The notes under the pieces were generated by a model. It was given only the letters and a program-made list of their open reading frames with translations, searched no databases and was not told where the DNA came from. From contig RBKR01000017.1 in assembly GCA_004835665.1 (NCBI GenBank), positions 930,001 through 994,000 on the forward strand: a stretch of 64,000 nt of DNA, given 5' to 3'. The position numbers were made by a program, and so were the translations under genes. Each line of letters opens with the position of its first letter. The stretch's first letter is position 1. Shown here one piece after another: positions 11,176 to 21,755 of this stretch. The stretch is from Phoma sp. XZ068. Lineage: Eukaryota > Ascomycota > Dothideomycetes > Pleosporales > Didymellaceae.

Positions 11176-13259
11176 AATAAACTATCAGATTTTGCGTTGG
11201 CAATCATACTCTCTCCAATGCTGTGACTCTATTGGACGTACCCCCATATTCGCCATACCTGCGATTGTCATTGGCTGCCCTGCGTACTTTGCTTCTTTTC
11301 GCATGTGGTCTCGTGCCATGATCGCCGTAGTGGCAAGGCAGCTTCAAATTCGTATCTGCATTGTACACGATCATACATCCACTCGTGCGGAGGATGCTGT
11401 GATACTATGTGTTTAGAAACTCATGATCACCATAGCAATAGAACTAAAAACTACACCAGGAGGAGTAAGTACTCGTGGCTGCGATTAGGTTTGTGCCGCA
11501 CTCAAGTATGTTTGAGAATGCGCTGATTCAGTTGTTCACTCGTGGATGATGTCGGTGCTGGCTGTGATGATAGAGAATGTGTGCTTGGACAATCATATCC
11601 ACGTTATCGAAGCAGAAGTAGTCGTTGAAATAGGGATAGCAGTGATCGTAATCTCATCTCTCTCACCCACACCAAAGCAAATTGAGAGGGAGATTTTCGC
11701 TCGTACAGTAATGCTGCGATGTACATGTGTCTAGCTGATACACGATAGTCATACTGCAGAAATAGAGAGAGGAGAGGCAGGGGCAAGCAAGTGACTACAT
11801 CTATTGTCCCCGATGCCTCGAGTATATGAGAAGGAGATGATTTACTGGTGGATAGTGTAGATGGTAGGGCGATACTATTTGTCTAGTTGATAGATTGTAA
11901 ATTAGAATGTCACACTAGGAGAAGAGGTAGAAGTATATTTCGAAAGGGTGATGATTGTACAGCTTCATCTATGGTCTGCACCGGACCCGGCCATACACGG
12001 TAATCTTGAGAAGAAATTACGCCTCTACGCGCTTTGAGGAATCTTTCAAGGCCTCAATTTTCAAGGCCCTGGATTTCAAACTCCTGGACTTCAAGCTCTT
12101 GCATTGAAAGGAAGGAAGGCAGGAAGTGAGGCAGGGAGGGAGTTAGACGACCAAATCTACACCGCCTCATACCCAACTAACTTCAAGCTCAAGTTCAACA
12201 TCGCGCTCAGCTCAGCACGTTTCAGATTCAAACTTGCCATCAAATTCAAACTCCACTCAGCTCACGGTGGCCAACGCCAACTTCAAGCTCAGATTAGCTC
12301 ACAACTCCCCCAATTCCAAGAAAACGAGGACTTGAAAGTCGTGATAGTTGCGAAGTTCCTACTCGCCGAGTATTATCTATCACCGTCTCAAGAAGGCAGG
12401 ATTGACATGGCGTAGAGGGGGGTTGGTATAGTGTATTGTGCGGGAAACAATCCAAACGAATGTAGGAAGGCATGGGAAGGATGAGTGAAGAAGTGGATGA
12501 GTGATAAAAAATGATTGGACGATGTGACGTATATGAATCACTGGATTTCCGAAACGAGGGATAAGTAGGAAATGAATGAATGATTAATTGATTAACTCTG
12601 TGTACTCCAGCTTGGTACTACATCCTTCCCTCATGGCCACGGTTCAAGGCGAACAGTCGCGGCGAACAGCATCCAGCCTCTCATTACCCCCTTCCTTAGA
12701 CGCAGACGCAGACGCAAACGCCGAATACGTATTCCCTTGCCTATGCACTTGAATAGCGCTGGTATAAACCCTATCCCCATCCCCATCCAATCCAATCCGG
12801 TGGAAAATAGGTGCAAAACCATTTGTAGAAACTAGAAACTAGAAACTAGAAGCTAGTATATATGTATATCGGTATATCTGTATTATACAATCTCAACCGC
12901 GAAGAATAATTACGTCCCCAGTTGCTTTCGTTCTTCCTTCCTTCCTTTCGTTCGGGTGGTCGAGCAACCGCATCATGATGTGAGGTTGTATGATCATGCA
13001 TGCCACCTCGTTGTCTGTTGGTCGTGTCTTGGTCTTGGTCTTGGTCTTGGTCTTGGCTTGGCAAGAGTATAGAAGATGTTGAATATGCAAGTGCCGTGCC
13101 ATTCCATCCCGCAGACCGTGCTCGAAACATTATATCGTTGCAAGGCCAATGTCGCAAGGCCACCTGAAAAATACCGTGGTGGGTGGCTAGTTTGTTTCGT
13201 GCACGACTCGTGCGGCTCGTTTCAAGTTGCAAGTGTAAGTGTAAGTGTGGATCGCCACC
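11176..13259. other. Intergenic region with TTCAAGCTC-like and CTTGGT repeats
   Basis: About 2.1 kb without a credible gene. Between 12030 and 12290 the word TTCAAGCTC/TTCAAACTC recurs irregularly, which makes a short open frame look Phe/Lys-patterned by chance. Five exact TCTTGG hexamers lie at 13027-13056. The right part is the 3' flank of the TCO89-like gene. Confidence 0.4.
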
Positions 13260-14987
13260 TCAGTCCGCGCCCGTGATCTCAGTGCTATCCCACATCCTGC
13301 GACACAGCTCCTCGGCCTCGTTTCGCGGGCGGTCCTCAGCTTCCAGACTGCGTCGTCCTTCCTCGTCGGCCTGGTCGAAGCTTGTTCTTGATCGGCGACT
13401 GTTGGCGCCGTCTGTTTCTATCCCGGCCTCGGTGATGCTGCTGCTCAGCGTGCTGACGCCGAGACTGCTGCCGTTCGTGCTCGTGGGCTTCGTGGCGCGC
13501 AGTTTTCGTAGCATACCCGGCATCTGCTGGATGCGGATGATGCTGTCGGCGAGCGGGTTGCGGTAGCGCTGGACGACTTTGTATTCGATGGCGACGTGGT
13601 TGAATTGCTGCTGGAGACGCGGGTCGAGACGGCCCTCGCCGGGGTAGGAGAGCCCGATGTTGTGGAATGAAGGGCCGCCGGTGCGGAGGATGGCGGGGAC
13701 CGGGGCGTGTGGTTCGATGGCAGAGGCGGCGCGCTGGAGGAGGAGTTTGTTCTGGGTGCGGTTGTTGATGGGGGGAAAGAGGTTGGGCGTTGTTGCGCCC
13801 GACTTGACCGACTGCGGTCGCGTGGGTGTGTCTGCTTCGCCGTCTTCTGTGTCGCCGAAGTTGGGCATGGACTTGTTGCGCTTGCTCTTGTCGAGGTCGC
13901 CCTCGTTTGTGGAGACTCGGCGGCCGGGCATGTAGTTGCCGTCGTGCGGGGTGCCTGCAGAACCATCGCCGTCCATGAAGCGCGACACAAGGTCTCGGCC
14001 GGGCGTATCGACGAGAGTGCTGCCAACGCTGGTGCTGAGCTGGTGGCCGCGGTCTGCTCTGGAGGCGACAGTAGCGGACACTGACGATGCTTGCGGGGCG
14101 ACCGTGTGCGATGCGCTGCGCTGGAGGAGGCGGGAGGTGATCAGATCGGCGTCTGGCGGCCGCGAGTGGTTGGACGATGCTGCTCTGTTCATATGCAGAG
14201 GCATGCGGGCGCGCTCGGGGAGGGTGTAGGTGGCTTGCGGCGGTGGATGCTCATTCTCAGCGGCCGGCGCTGGCGACGTGTCTCCTGCATTTGCTCTTGT
14301 GTTGTTCTCGGTTGTCTCGTCGACGGCCTTTTGGGCGTCTGTTGCAACCGAGTTGGAGCGCGTGTTCGAACGTGTGGTGTTGGGCGATTGGGATGCGCTC
14401 TCTTCTGTCCACCCCCCTTCTTCCTCATCCTCATCGTCATCGCCGACGTCGAAGTGCACAATGGGCCGTTCCTCGGGCGACGCCTGGCGCGATCTGCTGG
14501 GGTTGCCTAGCTTTCCCTTTACCTGGGCGAAGTCTTTACTCGACTTGCCGCCCTTCGCCTTGCCGACTAGGTGGCCGCTCGAGTGGTTCTTGCGTAGGCC
14601 TACGTGGGCGTGTGTCTGCGGGTTGTGTCGCATGATGGCGCCCGACGAGGCATTGCGCTTGAACCCAGGGCGCGGGCTGCTGGGGGCAGACAACGACGTG
14701 CCCGACTGCGAGCGGCGGTGGTGACGGCCGTGGTCTTCGGTGGAGGCCTGCGGCTGCTGGGTGGCTTTGGCGAACTTGCCCAGGTTCTTGCCCGCCGACA
14801 TGGTCCGCTGCATGCGTCCGCCGGCGACATGGCGGTGGTTGACCTTGTGATGCTGCGGCCGGTGGTGTCCTTTCTCCGAGGGGCTCTGCGATATGTGCGA
14901 CTGGCTCGACGACTGCCGCGTCATCGCCGTTGGCCGCTTCGGTCGCGAAGGAGCCTCGTCCGTTGAGGCCATGCTGGATTCGGCCAT
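13260..14987 (-). CDS. TCO89-like TORC1 subunit (probable)
   Basis: A single exon of 575 residues with ATG at 14987. The protein is almost entirely low complexity and polar. It carries short basic/Ser motifs seen in fungal TCO89 domain proteins: HHKVNHRHVAGGRMQRTMSA near residue 46, then RRSQSGTSLSAPSSPRPGF, FKRNASSGAI and LRKNHSSGHL spaced through residues 90-140. An acidic patch follows (DVGDDDEDEEEGG). A C-terminal conserved block reads IEYKVVQRYRNPLADSIIRI. TCO89 is the fungal TORC1 component that links the kinase to vacuolar nutrient signalling. The many Ser/Thr-Pro and Arg-rich sites fit heavy phosphorylation. The assignment rests on motif pattern, not a folded domain. If wrong, it is simply a conserved disordered fungal protein. 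Confidence 0.6.
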   Translation of the reverse strand: MAESSMASTDEAPSRPKRPTAMTRQSSSQSHISQSPSEKGHHRPQHHKVNHRHVAGGRMQRTMSAGKNLGKFAKATQQPQASTEDHGRHHRRSQSGTSLSAPSSPRPGFKRNASSGAIMRHNPQTHAHVGLRKNHSSGHLVGKAKGGKSSKDFAQVKGKLGNPSRSRQASPEERPIVHFDVGDDDEDEEEGGWTEESASQSPNTTRSNTRSNSVATDAQKAVDETTENNTRANAGDTSPAPAAENEHPPPQATYTLPERARMPLHMNRAASSNHSRPPDADLITSRLLQRSASHTVAPQASSVSATVASRADRGHQLSTSVGSTLVDTPGRDLVSRFMDGDGSAGTPHDGNYMPGRRVSTNEGDLDKSKRNKSMPNFGDTEDGEADTPTRPQSVKSGATTPNLFPPINNRTQNKLLLQRAASAIEPHAPVPAILRTGGPSFHNIGLSYPGEGRLDPRLQQQFNHVAIEYKVVQRYRNPLADSIIRIQQMPGMLRKLRATKPTSTNGSSLGVSTLSSSITEAGIETDGANSRRSRTSFDQADEEGRRSLEAEDRPRNEAEELCRRMWDSTEITGAD

Positions 14988-15669
14988 GCGGCTGCACGTA
15001 TGTGAGGCGGTACGCTCAGGTCCTCGGCTGCTATTGTGGGGAGCTCGGCGGTCGTCGTTGGTAAAGCCAGTAGTCGTCGTGTTAATGCAAGTACTCGTCT
15101 GGAGCAGCGTGCGTCAGAGGTGCCTGCACTGGCTGTGTGCACTTCAGCGACCTTCAGCGGGCGCCCATGGGGCTCAATGGCGGGTGTTGGAGCGTAGCGG
15201 CTGGTACAGCGTCTGCCACGTTGAGGTCCAATGATATGAGGCTGTCGTGACATGGGCACGTCAGATAGCCAAATCACACAGACGGAGCAAGGCCAAGGCG
15301 GTGAGGAACCCCGGCTCGGCTACGCTGAATGCAGCCCTCGGTCAGCGTGCGGGCGGGCCGTGCGACGTACCGAACGCGCCTGGGTAACCATCTCACTCAC
15401 TTCATCCTGTCCGGTTTGGGAAAGTGATTGATTTGCTATGCTATTGTGAAACCACATGGCATGTGATATGCGCCCTTAACTATGTATGTATATCCGCCTA
15501 GCCAAACGATTGGTGCCGTGTGAAAGCATCCAAGGGTAACTATGCCTGAACTAAGTACCTCTACATTTCATATCGCGTTTGTCGTTATTTGTGACTTCAT
15601 ACTCAGTTCCCTTACCACTTTTGGCGTGCGCAGATCGTGCCCCGCCACTCGTTCTATCTCACATCTGTC
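14988..15669. other. Intergenic, promoter of the TCO89-like gene
   Basis: About 680 bp between the TCO89-like start and the 3' end of the next minus-strand gene. No additional coding frame, RNA gene or repeat was recognised. Confidence 0.4.
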
Positions 15670-16797
15670 TCACTCGTTCTGGAACCTTTTACGCAGCTCC
15701 TTGACTCTGCCCCTCACCCCACGGCATCTCAACGCTGCGCGTTGCTGACTGATCTGCCTCTGAGCAGGGCCCATTCCGTCCACACACCCAAACGAGGACG
15801 TTGTTCTGATTGAAGCAGTACGGGAACGGTACGATGGCGGAGGACGTCCTGAGGAGTACGTCGGTGCTTCAGAGAGGTCTCCCATCGAATCGTCTAGGCT
15901 GAGGTGCCCACCCGCCGTCGAAGGACGAGTGCTCCCCCCGCTCCTTGTAGTCTGTCTGAGCACCTCATTTGTGCGCCGCTCTGCAAGTCCCTCGGCTCTG
16001 CTATAGCCTAGGTTTGTCCGTGTGCTTCCCAAAAGTAGAGGTTCGAACGAGGACTGGCTGGCTGACTGCAATCCATGCGCCTCAGTGAGTGTTTTCAAAC
16101 CCGATCGTTTGGAAGACGGCAAATAGGATCCAGATCGTGATAAGTGCCTAGGCGGCACAGCTTGCTGAGTCTGTTCGTATGGGATAGCCAGCATTGGCAT
16201 CGACTTCGACCGTCGATTGACCTGCTTGCGAGCCACGATGCGCTGTGAAGTGGTGCGTAGGAGTGATGGCATTTTGCCTTGCATCTTCTTAGCGCGGCGG
16301 CAGAACGACTTCACTTGCTGACTGGAGGGTGTCAAGGGTCTACCAGCACCTGACTCTTGTACGATTGGGATGGCATACTGAACCCCTGCTGAAGCTGGTG
16401 TAGGTATTGTAGAGGCTGATCTCCAGTAGGGCAGTCCACCCATGAGTGGTGGAGGTGGTACGCTCAAGCTGGCGTCCAGCCATGCGCTCACGTCCCGCAT
16501 GACACTTGAGTCTGGCCGTGGTGGGCGGGATGGAGGGTGAATTGCAAGGCGCGGTGAGGGCAGCTCGATGTTGATAGGTATTTGTGGTACTCCAGGGACG
16601 TCATCTGACGTTGTTTCTCCACTGCTCGGTGCAGTTTGGGGTCGCTTGAGCGAAATCTTCCTCTTCACACCGCCGTCATTATCACTACGCAGCACCTGTC
16701 GCGATGCAGGCTTCCAGAGCCTCCGATGCAGCCACTTCTTGGCGGCGTCGTGCTTGCTCTGGTTGGAAATTGTGTTGTTGCTAGTCGCTGCTAGCAT
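15670..16797 (-). CDS. Unknown Ser/Arg-rich protein
   Basis: A single exon of 375 residues with ATG at 16797. The N-terminus has a basic, Trp-containing segment (KKWLHRRLWKPASRQVL). A possible conserved short block follows (SVMRDVSAWLDASLSVPPPPLMGGLPYWR), and then Ser/Arg/Pro-rich disorder with several RSKS/RSGS-type sites. The C-terminus is strongly basic and helical (RGVRGRVKELRKRF). There are no membrane segments, signal peptide or catalytic motif. The composition suggests a cytosolic or nuclear phosphoprotein. I do not recognise the family. The uninterrupted length, codon use and ordered architecture support a real gene. Confidence 0.6.
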   Translation of the reverse strand: MLAATSNNTISNQSKHDAAKKWLHRRLWKPASRQVLRSDNDGGVKRKISLKRPQTAPSSGETTSDDVPGVPQIPINIELPSPRLAIHPPSRPPRPDSSVMRDVSAWLDASLSVPPPPLMGGLPYWRSASTIPTPASAGVQYAIPIVQESGAGRPLTPSSQQVKSFCRRAKKMQGKMPSLLRTTSQRIVARKQVNRRSKSMPMLAIPYEQTQQAVPPRHLSRSGSYLPSSKRSGLKTLTEAHGLQSASQSSFEPLLLGSTRTNLGYSRAEGLAERRTNEVLRQTTRSGGSTRPSTAGGHLSLDDSMGDLSEAPTYSSGRPPPSYRSRTASIRTTSSFGCVDGMGPAQRQISQQRAALRCRGVRGRVKELRKRFQNE

Positions 16798-17366
16798 TGT
16801 GACTGTTGCCCCGCTGAATATGGAGTTGAGGTATGCTCGACGGTAAACGTGTTATGGAAGACGTGGACAAAGAAGGTGCTGTGCAACGTGGGAAATCGAT
16901 GGTTGGGCAGAAGTGCCAGTGTAGCCATTACCTGAAGAGACTTTGGGTGAGTTGTTCACATGTAAGGTGAGAGAAGTTGTTGCAGCCTTAAGCTCTTCAA
17001 GTGGCAGTCACCGTAGATTGTGGGCAGGCACGCACGAGGCACCCCACAAACGGATCTCACTTCACCGCCAGCATGGCAGTTGTACAGAAGCGTAAAATAT
17101 AATCAAACACCTTCACGGCCACCACATTCCAGCAGCTCCGACCACGTTCTCACCTGGTATCTTAGTGGCTTTGACCTCGGGATGCACTCTCTAAGGTGCA
17201 GCAAACCTATTCCATTGACCGCAAGCCAGATTGCCATCTGAGCTGGTAAACATGCTATGAATACTAGTTCTATGAGTGCATTACGAGATATCAAAGCAAC
17301 ACGAGAAGCAGGATCTTGATGCATAAAACATTTAGATTCACTACACATCTACACCCCCAAAAACCC
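16798..17366. other. Intergenic, nothing recognised
   Basis: 570 bp: the promoter side of the Ser/Arg-rich gene and the 3' flank of the GH43 gene. Only short chance open frames are seen. Confidence 0.4.
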
Positions 17367-19373
17367 TCAATACCCAGGTACCACCTCCGGCGCCACACTC
17401 TCCAACGTCGGCACAACCGGCTTAATCAACCCATCATCACCAAAGTACACTCTATCAATAGTAGTCTCCCTCATCGTCCCATTCCCATTCGGAATACCAA
17501 AGCGATGATACGCAATATACCAGTCATCTGTCCCGGGCACCTGGATGATAGAGTTGTGTCCCGTGGCCAGTATGCCCTTACTCGCATCTTTCTGCAGAAT
17601 CACACCGCGGTACGTCCACGGCCCCTCGACGGACGCAGATGTAGCGTAGCCAACGCGGTAGTTCTCGCTGCGCGTGTCGTCGATCGAGTATGTGAGGTGG
17701 AAGATTCCCTTGCGGTAGTTGAGGAATATGCCCTCGCGGAAGTTGGTCAGCCCGGTGATGGAGCGCAGTGTGCCGGTCTTGAAGGAGAGCATGGAGTCTT
17801 CGAATTCGGCGAAGAGAGGGACGCCGTTGCCCCAGAAGAGGTAGTACTTCCCTGTCGTGGGGTCCTGGAATGCAGCTGGATCGATGGCCTGGTTCGTCTT
17901 TAGGCTCTCGTTGTTGAGGATCATGGCCTTGGGTTGTGCGGTGAAGGGGCCGTTGGGCGAGTCTGCGACGGCGACGCCGATGGTCTTGGTGTTGTATTCG
18001 GCGTTTTGACCACTGAAGTAGAAGTAGTACTTCCCGTTCCGCTCGATAATGGTAGGTGCCCACGCGTTACCGACAGCCCAAGGGACGTTACCGCTTGTGC
18101 CGTCGAGAGTGAGGAAGGGCTTCTCGGCACGTGTCCAGGTGACGAGATCGGGGGAGGACCAGACGAAGAATTGGTTGCCGCCCCAACCCGGCGTTCCGTC
18201 AGTGGTGGCGTAGATGTAATATGTCTTGCCGAACACGGCAATGTTGGGGTCTGCGTAGTAGCCTGGGAGGACGGGGCTGTCTCTTGCGAGGATATGAGCG
18301 CTGCTGCGGTCCTTCTTTACGACGGCGGCGCTTGTCGAGGTCAGAGAAGCGAGCTCTGCAGCAGTCACAGGGATAACTGTGCCATGGCGTGGGCTCTTGG
18401 GCAATGTGTACGAGCTTGATACCTTCCAGGCTGGCTTTGCGATGTCGGCAGTTTCGAGCGGGATGTAGCCGCGGCCGCTGTACTCGTCGACGAACAAGTA
18501 GAACTTCTCTCCTTTGACATCTCCAGGATTTGACTTGAAGACCGTCGGGCCCTCAACGGCGCTGGTTCCAGCCTTCTTTCCGATGCACGAAGCGTCCTGT
18601 GTCCATTTATCCAAGGTGGCGCGAAGTGAGGACGAGTGCTCCTGAATGATGTCGGAGCAGCCTGTGCCGGAAGCACCCTCATCCTTGGTGAAGCGATAGA
18701 AGGTGCCTTTGCTCTCAATGACAGTTGAGTCGATACGTGACATGCCGGCGTCTTGCCAGATCTGAGTATTGCTGAACGTGACGAAGTCCTTCGTTGTGGC
18801 GTACAGCATTCTGTGGTACGTGGTCCCGGTGTGATTCGGGTCATTCTCTGCATACAGAGAAGAAGCCCAGAATACCACATACTCTCCAATGGTAGCATCG
18901 TAGTATGCCTCAGGTGCCCAGGTGTTGCCCGCGGTAGCAGGCGAGACCTTGACATGTCGTTGGGCGGACCATGTCTTGAGGTCGTTTGACTCCCAAACTT
19001 CCAAGTACAGACTACCCTGGCGAACAGCCGAATTCCAAGATGTTCCAGATCCGATGCTCAGGTCAGTCGCAATCAGAAAGAACTTGTTGCCATCGTGCGA
19101 ACGGATGAGAAAGGGATCGCGGAGTCCCTTGGTGCCCAACGTTGATGTGATGATGGGTTGGCCATTGTTCAGCTCTTTCCAGCTAAGCGCATTATTGCCG
19201 TTACTTGCAGCCAGGTAGATTTTCTCGCCAGCTCTGGTGTTGTTCGTGAAGTAAGCAAAGACATAGCCTTCGTAAGGGCCAGCTTGTGCTGCTTCGTCCC
19301 GTACTTCAATCGGACTAGCCTGTGCTACAAGGGCTGCAGCGCAGGCGGAGAAAATTGTTGCAATTATACGCAT
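17367..19373 (-). CDS. Secreted tandem glycoside hydrolase family 43 enzyme
   Basis: A single exon of 668 residues. The true start is the ATG at 19373; the open frame begins two codons earlier with a non-ATG codon. A signal peptide covers about residues 1-20 (MRIIATIFSACAAALVAQAS). Two GH43 five-bladed propeller domains follow. The first (about 35-330) has LRDPFL with Asp86 and VEGPTVF with Glu274 as likely catalytic residues. The second (about 368-660) has GYYADPNI (Asp375, base), IDPAAF (Asp498, pKa modulator) and FREGIF (Glu547, acid), plus HNSIIQ and WYIAYHRF near the end. GH43 enzymes are mainly alpha-L-arabinofuranosidases, beta-xylosidases or arabinanases acting on plant wall polysaccharides; the exact substrate cannot be read here. 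Both domains look intact, so this is probably a bifunctional or cooperative enzyme. Confidence 0.88.
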   Translation of the reverse strand: MRIIATIFSACAAALVAQASPIEVRDEAAQAGPYEGYVFAYFTNNTRAGEKIYLAASNGNNALSWKELNNGQPIITSTLGTKGLRDPFLIRSHDGNKFFLIATDLSIGSGTSWNSAVRQGSLYLEVWESNDLKTWSAQRHVKVSPATAGNTWAPEAYYDATIGEYVVFWASSLYAENDPNHTGTTYHRMLYATTKDFVTFSNTQIWQDAGMSRIDSTVIESKGTFYRFTKDEGASGTGCSDIIQEHSSSLRATLDKWTQDASCIGKKAGTSAVEGPTVFKSNPGDVKGEKFYLFVDEYSGRGYIPLETADIAKPAWKVSSSYTLPKSPRHGTVIPVTAAELASLTSTSAAVVKKDRSSAHILARDSPVLPGYYADPNIAVFGKTYYIYATTDGTPGWGGNQFFVWSSPDLVTWTRAEKPFLTLDGTSGNVPWAVGNAWAPTIIERNGKYYFYFSGQNAEYNTKTIGVAVADSPNGPFTAQPKAMILNNESLKTNQAIDPAAFQDPTTGKYYLFWGNGVPLFAEFEDSMLSFKTGTLRSITGLTNFREGIFLNYRKGIFHLTYSIDDTRSENYRVGYATSASVEGPWTYRGVILQKDASKGILATGHNSIIQVPGTDDWYIAYHRFGIPNGNGTMRETTIDRVYFGDDGLIKPVVPTLESVAPEVVPGY

Positions 19374-19955
19374 GGCCACAGTAGATTTAGATTTGAGCTC
19401 GCTGAAGAAACATACAGACGGTCGATCTGCTCATCATATACCAGTCGCCCAGTCTACTCCAGGGAACCAAAGCGGATGAATGCCAGGAACCATTTCCATA
19501 ACGGGCAACTCTCCAGACTTTCAATCTAAATTCAACTCCTGTCACGAGGCTCACGAGGATAAGTCCACGAATGTAGAAACATCGTTGTTGATCAAGCTTG
19601 GGGGTGACGCAACATTCTCGGAGCTCGAACTGTACATCTTGCGGGGTATCACGCTACTCGGCAGCAGCGCCGACGTTGATGTTGAAGTCGTGCTTTGCGC
19701 GGACGCGCTTTTTTGCGAAAACCCGGGAACCTGGGGAAAATGCTGGGCGATTTAGCCGAATCTGTGGTTGTTGCCGACTAATATAGTGGTTTGTCGGTCA
19801 AATGATAGCCGAATGCAAGGCTGGTGCTCACATGCTCAAATGATGGATTCGCCAGATTATGCCTGCCCATATTAACTTCCCATGAAGCATGCATATATCT
19901 AGTTTGATAATAACGTGGAAAGCTTGCATTTTGCGCGCGCAGTATAAAGTGTTAC
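19374..19955. other. GH43 promoter region
   Basis: 580 bp between the GH43 start and the 3' end of the amidase gene, both on the minus strand. No gene is seen. Confidence 0.4.
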
Positions 19956-21755
19956 CTATTTCCCAATCAACTTGCCCACATATTCGGCGACTGCCAGAAT
20001 CTTCTCCTCTTGCAACCTCCTACCCACAATCTGTAGACTAACATGTGCACCATCGTAAATCTCTGGGTCATCTGTATTTCTGTCAGTATTGAACCATCCG
20101 AAGCTAACCGGAACAAACACTCATAGTCATCCTGTATCTTCTGGTCCGCCTCGTCCACAGGCTTGAAGTCGCTGCTCTTGACATCAATAGATTTATCCAC
20201 ATTGGTGACTGGAAACGCCACTGCGGTGTAGTCAAGACCATTAACCCAGGTCGTGTAGCCATAGTACTTGTACTTTGCCTCCCTGGCAGCAGGCCATGGC
20301 GCCAACGGCGAGATCACAGCATCCACCGGTCTGCCCGTGCTCGTCTCCTTTGCAGTGCTGTTCCAATACTCCATGTATTCCTTCTTCAGATTTCGCATCG
20401 CTATATTTGTATCGGCGATCTCAGTCGCGGTGAACTCCCTCATCTCGTTCCGGTACAGGCCGACTTGCTGTGCGATCGACTCTCCAGACAACGCGAACGC
20501 CTCGCGTACATTGCGTCCGCCATCAAAGATCCAGGACTTGAAGCCTGTATCATTCAAGACCTTGTGAGATGGTGGGGTCCAGGGAACAGTCTCGTGGCCG
20601 GCGGCTTCCAGTGCTTTTGTCACGAGTTCGATGGCGCGACGAACGGGTGCTGTTGGGGTGACCACACCATCGGTGTGGATGACGCCGAACGCCAACTTCT
20701 TTTCTTTCGGAACAGATTCGCCTACGAATTGCAGAAGCTGCTGAACATGCTCTTCCTCGGCAGATCGCCAGGGGATCTCGTGAACTAGAGGGTCGTAGAG
20801 CCATGGCTGTTGAGATAGAAGCGCTTTTGTCACCAGGCGTAAGGACGATGCGGTGGTACCAATGGGACCAACCACAGAAAGAACAGTGTTCTGCCCATCC
20901 ATGCTGTTCGACATTCCCTCATATGGGAGTCGGCCTGTGGAGGGTCGGAGACCGTAGAGACCGTTGAAGCCAGCCGGGATGCGGATCGAGCCGCCTATAT
21001 CAGTGCCGAACCCTACTGGTGAGCCGCGGATGCCGATCAACGCTCCTTCACCACCTGAGCTGCCTCCACTGCTGAGATTACGGTTCTTGGGATTCAGTGT
21101 ATAGCCAATGATGTTGTTCATCGTCTCACCAGCCATGAGCGTGTGTGGCACACTCGTCTTGCAATACAACACTGCTCCGCTCGCCCTCAGTTCTCTGACC
21201 ATCTCACTTTCGAAGACCTTCTCCTTGCCAGTGCCTTTCCTACCCTCGAAAGTATCGATCCAGCCCACATAACCCATGGTCGTCTCGACATCTTTGACGT
21301 GAAACTGGTCCTTTAGCGAGATAGGAAGACCATGGAGTGGACCAATAGGTTGCTTGTGTTCTGCGAAATAGGCATCAAGCTTCTTTGCATCGGCAATAGC
21401 CGCATCAAAGAAGATCTCGTGGAGGCAGTGCAGCTACATAAGTCAGTATATCGTACCCTCGTCGAACGTTGTGTGTTTTGTCTAGTACCAGTTGGTGTGC
21501 AAGTGCCGCTCTGTGGCAGAAAGCGCGAGTGACCTTTTCGGCGGTCCATGCTCCTGAAGTGGTCTTCTCGATGATTTGGTCTGCATCGCTTTCAGTAATT
21601 CCCAACTCTTCCTCAGACAGGTATTGCTTGATGTAGTCTGTCACGTCAACCTGTTCTTTTACCGGCGGTAGGTTGTTCACGCGCCATTCGGCGGGGATGA
21701 GCGCGGCGATAGATGCACGTTTCTTAGCCGCGGCATCTTGCCAGGATGTCGTCAT
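19956..21755 (-). CDS. Amidase-signature enzyme, AmdS/acetamidase type
   Basis: Three exons (21755-21489, 21433-20119, 20071-19956) with 55- and 47-bp introns give 565 residues, normal for this family. The catalytic Ser-cisSer-Lys triad is visible: Lys130 in PISLKDQF, Ser214 in GGSSGGEGAL and Ser238 in TDIGGSIRIP. The N-terminal helix region (AALAHQL|LHCLHEIFFDAAI) and the C-terminal YDPEIYDGAHVSLQIVGRRL are typical of fungal acetamidases. The second intron was placed by choosing the splice that restores YEYDPEIYDG. The enzyme hydrolyses carboxamides to the acid and ammonia in the cytosol; whether acetamide or a larger amide is the substrate is not visible. An upstream open frame extends the first exon to 21983 but without an ATG in good context. 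Confidence 0.9.

Noticed and set aside
12104..12415. Phe/Lys-patterned 103-aa open frame
   Set aside because: The pattern comes from repeated TTCAAGCTC-like words, not from a protein family.
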